Positions 1 through 7,076 of a stretch of 19,779 nt of DNA are shown in pieces. The stretch lies in the NCBI GenBank assembly GCA_958427155.1, contig CAUABB010000004.1:1-19779 (forward strand), read 5' to 3'. Every line of letters begins with the position of its first letter. The stretch's first letter is position 1. Made by a program: the position numbers and the translations under genes. The notes beneath the pieces were generated by a model. The model was not told where the DNA came from and did not search any database. It worked only from the letters and a program-made list of their open reading frames with translations. The DNA comes from an uncultured Oscillospiraceae bacterium (GTDB lineage Bacteria > Bacillota > Clostridia > Oscillospirales > Ruminococcaceae).

Positions 1-645
1 TTCCAATGGAACGTCCTCTGTTTCAATCAGTTCCAAAAGATTAGAGGGAGTTTCGTCAGGAGGAAGATACAAAGAAGCCTGTTTTTTAGCACGGTAGGCG
101 AGAAGAAGATACCAGAGTAGACAACCGGCAAAAAGAACAGCGAGCCCTGTTATAATAAGAGCCAAGATACTGGTGCCCCGTTCTTGATTTTGAAGAAGAT
201 TTAAAATTTTACCTAGAAAAGCAGAAGAAAAAATACATTTTCCAATGATATCATCCCGGTTTACTGTTAAGATCTGTTGATCAGAAATAGTTTCCACTGT
301 AATGGTTGAGGGTTGTTCTGGATCAAAGAAAAATACAATTCTTATCACTGGATAGAACTGATTTTCGACATCCAAGTCTCGGCAGACAACAAGATCTCCA
401 GGCTGTAATGTATCATGTGGAACATTTTCCGTTACAATTGCTGTTCCAGGTGGATAATATCCCAGTGGATTATTAGGATCATTTAAAAAAACAGTATAGC
501 CGAAAAGATTCAGACTGTTTCCCTGACCAGAATTTGCCAGAGAGTAGGATAAGATACAAGCTGTTACAGTGAAAATGGCAATCCCTAAAAGACAAATCCC
601 ACAAAATACACCTGTCAAAACTTTTCGGACACGAATATGTTTCAT
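1..645 (-). CDS. Signal-peptidase-I-like membrane protein, catalytic residues missing (partial)
   Basis: The reading frame starts at ATG 645 behind a GGGGG ribosome binding site and runs off the left edge, giving 215 residues without a stop. A membrane segment lies at about residues 9-33 and a second at 158-183, followed by a charged tail. Between them is an extracytoplasmic domain with the layout of SipW-type (S26B) signal peptidases: a PPGTAIV stretch near residue 65, QPGDLVV at 81-87, and DIIGKCIFSSAFLGK at 132-146, matching the usual 'GD(I/V)..F' and 'IIGKV.F..P.LG' elements. The catalytic serine motif (SGSMEP in active enzymes) is replaced by a stretch around LNDPNNP, and the catalytic THR(I/V) is replaced by PVIRIV near residue 99. 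I infer a non-catalytic relative, perhaps a structural or scaffold protein. The family match is by eye; the remaining C-terminus lies outside the window. Confidence 0.6.
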   Translation of the reverse strand, partial: MKHIRVRKVLTGVFCGICLLGIAIFTVTACILSYSLANSGQGNSLNLFGYTVFLNDPNNPLGYYPPGTAIVTENVPHDTLQPGDLVVCRDLDVENQFYPVIRIVFFFDPEQPSTITVETISDQQILTVNRDDIIGKCIFSSAFLGKILNLLQNQERGTSILALIITGLAVLFAGCLLWYLLLAYRAKKQASLYLPPDETPSNLLELIETEDVPLE

Positions 646-680
646 GAAAGAGTTCCCCCGTGCCGTTTCAGATGTATTTT

Positions 681-709
681 ATTATAACGAAAATTTTGTC
701 GAATTACAA
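681..709 (-). promoter_or_regulatory. Sigma-A-type promoter of the signal-peptidase-like gene
   Basis: On the minus strand TTGTAA (704-709) and a perfect TATAAT (681-686) are separated by exactly 17 bases. The -10 element lies about 35 bases upstream of the ATG at 645. The adjacent spmB ends at 712, so this gene has its own promoter and is not simply the third gene of the spm operon. Confidence 0.7.
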
Positions 710-711
710 GA

Positions 712-1233
712 TCACATCAAAATCCTTACGATTGCCGCACTGAGAATCATTCCGGCAAAGTCGGCAGCGAGAGCGCAGGGCAGGGTATAACGGGTTTTGG
801 TAATCTGTGCGGCACCATAATAAACGGCGATGGTATAAAAAGTGGTTTCAGTCGACCCCTGCATAACACAGGCGATCTGTCCAATCAGGCTATCCGGACC
901 ATAATCGACAAGAACCTGTTCCAAGACCGCTAAAGATCCACTTCCAGAAATGGGACGAATGATAGCAAGTGGTGCCAGCTCTGCAGGAAAGCCAATCAAT
1001 TGGCAGACTGGTTCCAGAAGTTGAACCAGCATCGTTAAAGCACCGGAAGCTTTTAGCATCCCAATTGCGGTTAATATGGCAATAATAGCAGGCATAATTT
1101 GAAAAGTCGCAATGGCCCCTTCTTTTGCACCTTCCAGAAAAGCGTCATAAATGTTCACTTTTTTGATCAGCCCAAAAATTACAATCCCCAAAAGCACAAT
1201 TGGAATAATATAAACGGCAAATTGGTTCAACAA
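712..1233 (-). CDS. spmB: Spore maturation protein B
   Basis: A 173-residue integral membrane protein of the nucleoside-recognition/GATE domain family, matching SpmB in length (about 178 residues in Bacillus) and in the PLAIIRPISGSGSLAVLEQVL and QIACVMQGSTETTFYTIAVYYGA segments. SpmA and SpmB are needed in Bacillus and Clostridium for spore-core dehydration and heat resistance; their biochemical activity is unknown. The frame is open upstream to 1329, but that would overlap spmA by about 100 bases. I place the start at TTG 1233, 8 bases after a GGGGGG ribosome binding site (1242-1247). TTG 1230 is the alternative; its last bases overlap the spmA stop as TTGA. Either way spmB is translationally coupled to spmA. 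Confidence 0.9.
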   Translation of the reverse strand: MLNQFAVYIIPIVLLGIVIFGLIKKVNIYDAFLEGAKEGAIATFQIMPAIIAILTAIGMLKASGALTMLVQLLEPVCQLIGFPAELAPLAIIRPISGSGSLAVLEQVLVDYGPDSLIGQIACVMQGSTETTFYTIAVYYGAAQITKTRYTLPCALAADFAGMILSAAIVRILM

Positions 1234-1853
1234 AACGATGATCCCCCCTGTGCTTCGGTGTGCCGTCTGAGTCCTGCGGCCTGTCGGCAAAGCAACGCTG
1301 AAAGTAAAGCAACGAGGAGAGACAGACAAGAGGTTACCAATACGGCGGGTAAAATATCCATTGGAACGGATGAGCCGTTTTGCAGCCTTAAGGTAGCGAC
1401 TGTAGTAGGTAACAGCTGAATAGAAGCGGTGTTAAGCAAGATAAAAAGGATCATTGAATGACTTGCAGTGTTTTCCTGGGGACCAGGAGCTTCCTCTTTA
1501 AGAGCCTTCATAGCTGCAATGCCGAGCGGAGTGGCGGCATTACCTAGGCCGAGAAAATTTGCGGTGATATTCATAGAAATTGCGGTCAGAGCTTTAGAAT
1601 CCTTTTTCAGGGAGGGAAAGAGTATCCGTGTTAATGGTGAGAGTATCTTTGCGATGATTTGGGTAAGCCCCGAACGTTCAGCAATCTTTAAAAAACCTCC
1701 CCACAGACACATGGATCCCAAAAGGATCAATAAGAATTGTACGGCGTTTTGACATTCGCTCAGTGCCGCATTGGAAACTTCGGCGACATTTCCTGTGGCA
1801 AGGGCGAAAAGGATGGATAACACAATCATCCCGCCAAAAATCCACTTCATCAT
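1227..1853 (-). CDS. spmA: Spore maturation protein A
   Basis: A 208-residue polytopic membrane protein with the nucleoside-recognition (GATE) domain, about the length of Bacillus SpmA (196). Diagnostic stretches are SMCLWGGFLKIAERSGLT, the NITANFLGLGNAATPLGI core, and the C-terminal NTASIQLLPTTVATLR segment. With SpmB it acts in the forespore/spore membrane to lower core water content in Bacillus. Two consecutive ATG codons (1853 and 1850) follow a GGAGG ribosome binding site. The gene is first in the spmA-spmB pair and is divergent from the AbrB-like regulator at 2081; the roughly 230-base AT-rich region between them should hold both promoters. I found no convincing sigma-E element upstream, although the Bacillus pair is sporulation-controlled. 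Confidence 0.92.
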   Translation of the reverse strand: MMKWIFGGMIVLSILFALATGNVAEVSNAALSECQNAVQFLLILLGSMCLWGGFLKIAERSGLTQIIAKILSPLTRILFPSLKKDSKALTAISMNITANFLGLGNAATPLGIAAMKALKEEAPGPQENTASHSMILFILLNTASIQLLPTTVATLRLQNGSSVPMDILPAVLVTSCLSLLVALLSALLCRQAAGLRRHTEAQGGSSFC

Positions 1854-1936
1854 AGACAGACCTCCGTCTTATCGAAACAAAAAATATCGACTTGGCTCGC
1901 TAAATTATTTGAAAATAATACAATTAGAGCAAATCA

Positions 1937-2029
1937 AATACCAATAAATTACATTTATTACTAAATTTACAAATATTTCATCAAAACCTATCTTTTTATG
2001 ATTGACAAATAATACCAATAAATGGTATT
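1937..2029. repeat. Operator-like direct repeat and palindrome between spmA and the AbrB-like gene
   Basis: The 13-mer AATACCAATAAAT occurs at 1937-1949 and again at 2011-2023. The second copy forms part of a perfect inverted repeat, AATACCA-N5-TGGTATT (2011-2029), lying between the -35 and -10 elements of the promoter at 2002-2031. This position is typical of a repressor operator. The regulator encoded just downstream is the obvious candidate (autoregulation), and the upstream copy lies toward spmA. The repeat is visible; the binding factor is inferred. Confidence 0.55.
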
Positions 2030-2031
2030 AT
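2002..2031 (+). promoter_or_regulatory. Sigma-A promoter of the AbrB-like regulator
   Basis: A perfect TTGACA (2002-2007) and TATTAT (2026-2031) are separated by 18 bases, about 50 bases upstream of the start codon at 2081. The spacer contains most of the AATACCA/TGGTATT palindrome. Confidence 0.75.
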
Positions 2032-2080
2032 ATGACTGTTGAAAAATTTGTTAAACCCGTTGAAATCAGGAGGAAAAAAT

Positions 2081-2335
2081 ATGAAATCAACAGGAATTGT
2101 ACGGCCGGTCGATAACTTGGGTAGAATTGTTTTGCCAATTGAACTGCGCCGTTCTTTTGATATTGCAGCAGAGGACTCACTTGAAATTTATGTGGAAGAT
2201 GACTGCATTATTCTGAAAAAATACGCCCCTGCTTGTATGTTTTGTAATGATGCGAGTAACACTGTAAACTATCACGGCAAAATTATTTGTAAAAGCTGTA
2301 TCGAAAAGCTTGTGAAAGAGGCCGAAAATTCTTGA
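2081..2335 (+). CDS. AbrB/SpoVT-family transcription regulator with zinc knuckle
   Basis: An 84-residue regulator. Residues 1-48 form a swapped-hairpin AbrB domain (MKSTGIVRPVDNLGRIVLPIELRR, then EIYVEDDCIILKKY), the DNA-binding dimer fold of AbrB, Abh and SpoVT, which control transition-state and sporulation genes. After it come two CxxC pairs (PACMFCND and IICKSCIEKL), suggesting a small zinc-binding knuckle, common in clostridial members. The frame is open from 2039, but ATG 2081 follows a perfect AGGAGG (2069-2074) and matches the normal N-terminus of the family. It is divergent from spmAB and ends in a bidirectional terminator shared with fabV. A palindrome inside its own promoter suggests autoregulation. 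Its targets cannot be read from sequence. Confidence 0.88.
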   Translation: MKSTGIVRPVDNLGRIVLPIELRRSFDIAAEDSLEIYVEDDCIILKKYAPACMFCNDASNTVNYHGKIICKSCIEKLVKEAENS

Positions 2336-2348
2336 GGAAATCTGTATA

Positions 2349-2386
2349 AAAATGGGCCGGAACCCATTAAGGTTCCGGCCCATTTT
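2349..2386. terminator. Bidirectional Rho-independent terminator
   Basis: A perfect 16-bp stem (AAAATGGGCCGGAACC, 2349-2364) with loop CATTAA and its exact complement at 2371-2386. The A-tract on one side and T-tract on the other allow it to work for both the AbrB-like gene (plus) and fabV (minus), which converge here. Confidence 0.93.
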
Positions 2387-2410
2387 AATTGTTGAATGAG
2401 TTGAAAATTT

Positions 2411-3589
2411 TTAAACAATACTTGGAATATCCACTTGTGGATTAACATCTTTTGAATAATCAACCGTGCTATAACGAAAACCAAACATACGGAAAAAGTC
2501 ATCCCAGTATCCCTCGACATCACAACAGTCTTCCAGCGTCAGAGTGTTTACTTTTTCCCATAAAAGAGTTACCTCTTTTTGGACATCCGGCAACATTTCG
2601 TAATCGTCAATCCGGATCCGCCCTTCGTGATCCAGCAAGAGACTCGGGGCGTAAAGACGATCCTGGAACAGACGAGTCATCTGCTCAATACAACCTTCGT
2701 GTAACCCTTTTTCCTTCATTACCTTATACAGAATGGAAATATAGAGCGGAACAATGGGAATCGCGGCACTGGATTGGGTGACAAGAGCTTTATTGACAGA
2801 GATATATGCCTTTAAGCCTGAAAAATTTTCATTGAGTTTTAAAGCCGTTTCAAAGAGATCTTTTTTTGCCATACCAATAGAACCGTTGAGGTACATCGGA
2901 TGGGTAACCTCCGGCCCGATATAGGAATAAGCGACTGTGATGGCGCCCGTTGCAAGTACACCCGCATTCCGCAATGCGGTCATCCAGTCTTCCCAGTCAC
3001 CACCACCCATGACAGTAATTGTATCTTGAATTTCTTGTTCTGTGGCAGGAGGAACAGTAATGTCAGAAACAGTGTTGTTTTTTAAATCAATCGTTTTGTT
3101 GGTGTAAGGCTCCCCAACAGTTTTCAGCACAGAAGAAACAGTTTTCCCGTCTGCCAGGGTACGACGTGGGGCTGCAAGGCTGTAAACAACGAGGTCGACC
3201 TGTCCCAAATCTTTTTTAATTACGTCAATGACTTGATCTTTCATTTCCCTGGAAAAGGCATCGCCGTTAAGCGTTTTGGCGTAAAGCCCGTCTTCAGCGG
3301 CAAAGCGCTCAAAAGCGGCGGTATTATACCACCCGGCAGTAGCTGTTCGGTTCCCCGCAGCCGGTTTGTCAAAAATTACACCGATTGTAGCAGCATCACA
3401 GGAATACGCCGCTACGATTCGGGAAGCCAGTCCATATCCGGTGGAAGCGCCGAGAATCAATGCCTTTTTGGTTCCTAATGTTTTAGGTTTGCTTTTTACA
3501 TAGTCAATTTGTTCCCGCACCGCTGCAGCGCATCCCTCCGGATGTGCGGTAGTGCAGATGAATCCTCGCGTTTTAGGTTCAATAATCAT
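2411..3589 (-). CDS. fabV: Trans-2-enoyl-CoA / enoyl-ACP reductase, FabV type
   Basis: A 392-residue NADH-dependent reductase of the FabV/Ter family (usually about 395-400 residues), which reduces trans-2-enoyl thioesters in fatty acid synthesis or in butyryl-CoA/chain-elongation metabolism. The N-terminus MIIEPKTRGFICTTAHPEGC is diagnostic. The dinucleotide-binding GASTGYG lies at residues 47-53, YSLAAPRRT at 136-144, and the catalytic Tyr-x8-Lys pair at Y233 and K242. The frame is open to 3631, but the family start is ATG 3589. The sequence does not show whether it serves membrane lipid synthesis or fermentative crotonyl-CoA reduction. No fab genes adjoin it. It ends at the shared terminator at 2349-2386. 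Confidence 0.95.
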   Translation of the reverse strand: MIIEPKTRGFICTTAHPEGCAAAVREQIDYVKSKPKTLGTKKALILGASTGYGLASRIVAAYSCDAATIGVIFDKPAAGNRTATAGWYNTAAFERFAAEDGLYAKTLNGDAFSREMKDQVIDVIKKDLGQVDLVVYSLAAPRRTLADGKTVSSVLKTVGEPYTNKTIDLKNNTVSDITVPPATEQEIQDTITVMGGGDWEDWMTALRNAGVLATGAITVAYSYIGPEVTHPMYLNGSIGMAKKDLFETALKLNENFSGLKAYISVNKALVTQSSAAIPIVPLYISILYKVMKEKGLHEGCIEQMTRLFQDRLYAPSLLLDHEGRIRIDDYEMLPDVQKEVTLLWEKVNTLTLEDCCDVEGYWDDFFRMFGFRYSTVDYSKDVNPQVDIPSIV

Positions 3590-3713
3590 TTGAAAGTCAT
3601 ATCCTTTCCGGGTTTTGATCCTTGGAATCAAAACCTTATTCGATAAAATTTTTATTTTTCAAAACAGTTTCATTTTTAGAAAAACATATATAAAGACCAG
3701 TATTTGACAAAAA

Positions 3714-4289
3714 TTATTTTTGCTCGTCCAATGTCCAAGTAAAGCTTGGAATGTATTCCTGTATGAATTCATCTACTTCGGGAAGATTCATCCGATGTAA
3801 GGCTTCAAGCTGGGCCTCTTTTGCCTTGGAAAATTCTGAGTTTCCAGCCTTTTCTTCCTCCAAGCACTTAATCAGTGCGGAAAGTTTATCAGCGGCTTTA
3901 ATAATTCGGCAGAGTTCCGGATCGTCTTCTTCGTAAAAAACCGCTTCGTATTCTTCTTGAAGATCTTTTGGCAGAAGAGAGAGAAGGTTTTTTTTAGCCA
4001 CTCCTTCCAGATTTTTGTAAGCGGTATTAATTTGGGGATTGTTATATTTGACAGGAGTGGGAAGATCTCCTGTAATAATCTCACTTGCGTCATGAAAGAG
4101 AGCCAGCACAGCAGCTCGATCTGGATTGAGAGCACCTCCATAATGCTTGTTGCGAAGGATACAAAGCGCATGAGCTAGAACTGCTACGTCTAAGCTGTGT
4201 TCAGACAGGGATTCATTTCGGGTATTGCGCATTAACCCCCAACGATTGATATAGCGCATCCGTAAAACCATGGAAAAAAAGCTGCTCAT
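3714..4289 (-). CDS. yfbR: 5'-deoxynucleotidase, YfbR family (HD domain)
   Basis: A 191-residue HD-domain phosphohydrolase closely resembling E. coli YfbR (199 residues), which dephosphorylates deoxyribonucleoside 5'-monophosphates and helps balance dNTP pools. The metal site is complete: H31 (in SEHSLDVAVLAHAL), H66-D67 (FHDASE) and D134 (KAADKLSALIKCLEEE). The substrate-pocket segments INRWGLMRNTRNE and ITGDLPTPVKY are also conserved. The start at ATG 4289 follows AAAAGGAG (4297-4300 and upstream) at normal spacing. It has its own promoter and lies 124 bases upstream of fabV; co-transcription with fabV is possible since no terminator is visible between them. Confidence 0.93.
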   Translation of the reverse strand: MSSFFSMVLRMRYINRWGLMRNTRNESLSEHSLDVAVLAHALCILRNKHYGGALNPDRAAVLALFHDASEIITGDLPTPVKYNNPQINTAYKNLEGVAKKNLLSLLPKDLQEEYEAVFYEEDDPELCRIIKAADKLSALIKCLEEEKAGNSEFSKAKEAQLEALHRMNLPEVDEFIQEYIPSFTWTLDEQK

Positions 4290-4374
4290 GACGAATCTCC
4301 TTTTGACAGCACAATAGTCTGTTTTATGCTGTTAAAATCCTGTCTGTGTCTATTTTTGTTAAAGGACATGAAAT

Positions 4375-4403
4375 ATTATACCAGAAAATCTGTTATTCGT
4401 CCA
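4375..4403 (-). promoter_or_regulatory. Promoter of the YfbR-type gene
   Basis: On the minus strand TGGACG (4398-4403) and a perfect TATAAT (4375-4380) are spaced 17 bases apart, leaving a leader of about 80 bases before the ATG at 4289. Confidence 0.6.
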
Positions 4404-4440
4404 CGCTTATGTTTGGTTTCTATTTTTCGACGATTTAGCG

Positions 4441-4468
4441 TTGAAATCGCGGGCAAATATGATACAAT
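4441..4468 (+). promoter_or_regulatory. Promoter of the YfhO-family gene
   Basis: TTGAAA (4441-4446) and TACAAT (4463-4468) are separated by 16 bases, about 55 bases upstream of the GTG start at 4523. Confidence 0.65.
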
Positions 4469-4522
4469 AAAAGCAATATGGGAAAATTTTGGTTGTACAG
4501 TTCTCGAGGCGGGAGGGATACC

Positions 4523-6979
4523 GTGAAAAAGCAGAGAAGCGCAGAAATATGGAATTACTGGAAAGTTTTTGGGATCGCATTTGGAATCGCGGTTCTGTTT
4601 TTTCTTCCCTATCTGTTGATGGATCAGGGGCTTTTTATCTATTATGGCGACTTTAATGTTCAGCAGATTCCTTTTTATAAGCTCGCTCATGAAGCGGTAA
4701 GGAGCGGGAATCTTGGCTGGAGTTGGACAACTGATTTGGGTGCAAACTTCATAGGATCTTATTCATTTTACCTTCTTGGGAATCCATTTTTCTGGTTGAC
4801 AATCCCGTTCCCAAATGAGTTTGTTCCTTATCTGATGGCGCCGCTGATGATACTTAAGCTTGCATGTGCCGCGGTGACAGGATATGCTTATATTAGGCGT
4901 TTTACCGCTACCGCAAAATTTGCAATGATCGGAGGCTTACTTTACGCCTTTTCTGGCTTTAATATTTACAATATTTTTTTTAATCATTTTCTTGAGGTCG
5001 CAGTTTTTTTTCCGCTTCTCTTAATTGGGTTGGAAGAATTTGTCCTTAACAGAAGACGTGGCGTTTTTGCGCTGACGGTTTGCCTTTGCGCGGTTGTAAA
5101 TTATTATTTTTTTGTAGCGGAGGCTATTTTCACTATTTTATATTTCCTGGTTCGTCTGGTTTCACCGGAATTCCGGAAAGGGGTTACGGTAAAGAGTTTC
5201 TTGTTACTTGCGTTTGAAACACTGGTTGGTTTTTTTGGAGCCATGTTTATTTTACTGCCGTCTGTATTGGCACTGATGGGAAATTATAGGATCGGCGAAC
5301 ATTTAAGCGGCTTTAATCTAATCCTTTATGATCGTGTACAGCGTTATGGCCTGATTTTGGAAAGTCTGTTCTTCCCGCCGGATATGCCGGCGCGTCCCAA
5401 CTTTTTTCCGGATTCCGCTTCAAAATGGGCGTCAGTTTCCGCTTATCTGCCATTGCTCAGTCTTTCCGCCGTTATTGTTTATTTCAAGAGTGAGAAACCT
5501 CGTTGGATAAAGCTCTTGCTTGCAACCTGCGCAGTGATGGCATTTATACCCGTTCTCAACAGCGTGTTCCAGCTTTTTAATTCCCAGTATTATGCCCGCT
5601 GGTTTTTTATGCCAATCCTGATTATGGCGCTGGCAAGCGTTCTTGCGCTGGAAGATACGGATCTGGATTATGGTTTTGGGGTGAAGGCGACGGGAGCAGT
5701 GATGCTCGCCTTTGCAACAATAGGGATTCTACCGGAAATGCAGGAGGGCAAACTTGTCTTTTTTCAGATGCCTGCTTATCCGGAGCGGTTCTGGGCCTAT
5801 ATTTTGTTCGGTTTGGCGGGAATATTTGTAGCTTGGCTGATATGGAAGATGTTTCGGAAAGAGCGTGGCTACGGGACGAAACTTCTGGCGGCGGTTGCTG
5901 TAATGTCAGTCCTTTATTCGGCATTGCTGGTAGGACTTGGGAAAGGAAGTCAGGAAGAAGTTCACAATATCGTAGACCTTGGCTTGAATGGAAAAGAAAA
6001 TATTTCTCTTCCTGTAGAGGAAACCGGTTTTTACAGAATTGATATTTACGAAGGACTGGATAATTATGGAATGTTTTGGGAAATGCCCAGTATGCGTACC
6101 TTCCATAGCATTGTACCAGCTTCAATCATTAATTTTTATCGTGAAATGGGGTTGGAACGTGGGGTTGCTTCCCGTGCGGATATTTCCAGACTCGCTCTGC
6201 GTGCTCTTTTTTCCGTTAAGTATATCTTTGCTTCGCAGAATGCCAGTGCGCCGATTTTGCCGAATTATACTTTGATCGGAAACCAAAACGAGTTTGATAT
6301 TTATGAAAACAAGGATTACATCCCTATGGGATTTGCTTATTCGTATTATATCACCGAAGAAACCTTTGAAAATTATCCGGAAACAATGCGGGATCGCCTT
6401 TTACTAAAAGCGATTCTGTTAAGTGATGAACAGATTGAGAAATATGGCTCGTATTTAAGCGAGCTTCCTCAGGATGAAATGCCTTTGATTACCGACGAAG
6501 AGATGGCGCAGGACTGTGAGGCCTTACGAGAAAACAGCGGAAGTTCTTTTGTTTACGATAATACTGGGTTTACCTCTGAAATCACATTGGAAAAAGCGAA
6601 TCTGGTTTTTTATAGTGTTCCTTACGAAGATGGATGGAGTGTGACTGTCAACGGAAAACCAGCGGAAGTGGAACAGGTAAGTGTAGGATTTATGGCAGTT
6701 TTGGTTCCGGCTGGTAAAAATACAGTCCGGTTTGAATATCAGACGCCCGGTTTGCTGGCAGGGTGTGGCCTCAGTGTGAGCATGGTGTTGATTTTTCTGA
6801 CATATTGCTTTGTAATCTGGCGTTACCGCAAAAAACATCCAGAAAATAGAGTCCGGCCTTGTAGACATAGAGTTTATGTGAAAGAAGAAAGATTTATAAA
6901 GGCTGCGAATGCTTATCAGCGCTATGTTTTTGCGTTAGAATTTCCCAAAAGGGAGAAAAAAGATAAAAAAGAGGATTAA
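4523..6979 (+). CDS. YfhO-family multi-spanning membrane protein (GT-C-like)
   Basis: An 818-residue integral membrane protein of the YfhO family (Bacillus YfhO is about 860). It has an N-terminal membrane segment followed by the conserved periplasm-facing motif region IYYGDFNVQQIPFYKLAHEAVRSG...WTTDLGANFIGSYSFYLLGNPFFWL, many further hydrophobic helices up to about residue 480, a soluble extracytoplasmic region, and a final membrane helix before a basic tail. In Bacillus, YfhO works with CsbB and GtcA in adding sugars to lipoteichoic acid, and the fold resembles GT-C glycosyltransferases; the substrate here is unknown. The frame opens at 4478, but GTG 4523 is preferred because it follows GGGAGGGA (4511-4518). 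The next gene is a lipid-sugar phosphotransferase, supporting a role in envelope glycans. Confidence 0.85.
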   Translation: MKKQRSAEIWNYWKVFGIAFGIAVLFFLPYLLMDQGLFIYYGDFNVQQIPFYKLAHEAVRSGNLGWSWTTDLGANFIGSYSFYLLGNPFFWLTIPFPNEFVPYLMAPLMILKLACAAVTGYAYIRRFTATAKFAMIGGLLYAFSGFNIYNIFFNHFLEVAVFFPLLLIGLEEFVLNRRRGVFALTVCLCAVVNYYFFVAEAIFTILYFLVRLVSPEFRKGVTVKSFLLLAFETLVGFFGAMFILLPSVLALMGNYRIGEHLSGFNLILYDRVQRYGLILESLFFPPDMPARPNFFPDSASKWASVSAYLPLLSLSAVIVYFKSEKPRWIKLLLATCAVMAFIPVLNSVFQLFNSQYYARWFFMPILIMALASVLALEDTDLDYGFGVKATGAVMLAFATIGILPEMQEGKLVFFQMPAYPERFWAYILFGLAGIFVAWLIWKMFRKERGYGTKLLAAVAVMSVLYSALLVGLGKGSQEEVHNIVDLGLNGKENISLPVEETGFYRIDIYEGLDNYGMFWEMPSMRTFHSIVPASIINFYREMGLERGVASRADISRLALRALFSVKYIFASQNASAPILPNYTLIGNQNEFDIYENKDYIPMGFAYSYYITEETFENYPETMRDRLLLKAILLSDEQIEKYGSYLSELPQDEMPLITDEEMAQDCEALRENSGSSFVYDNTGFTSEITLEKANLVFYSVPYEDGWSVTVNGKPAEVEQVSVGFMAVLVPAGKNTVRFEYQTPGLLAGCGLSVSMVLIFLTYCFVIWRYRKKHPENRVRPCRHRVYVKEERFIKAANAYQRYVFALEFPKREKKDKKED

Positions 6980-6991
6980 GGTTTATTTTGG

Positions 6992-7020
6992 TTGAACTCA
7001 TAAATTGTTTGTGTTATACT
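6992..7020 (+). promoter_or_regulatory. Promoter of the sugar phosphotransferase gene
   Basis: TTGAAC (6992-6997), a 17-base spacer and TATACT (7015-7020), starting 13 bases after the yfhO-like stop codon and about 57 bases before ATG 7077. Confidence 0.65.
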
Positions 7021-7076
7021 GTTTGAAGTTGTTGCAATTGGAAGAATACGGTTTTTAACCGAGAAAAGGGGGCGGC

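Noticed and set aside
569..790. 73-codon plus ORF near the left end
   Set aside because: It lies antisense to the signal-peptidase-like gene and the end of spmB, covers the promoter at 681-709, and has no ribosome site.
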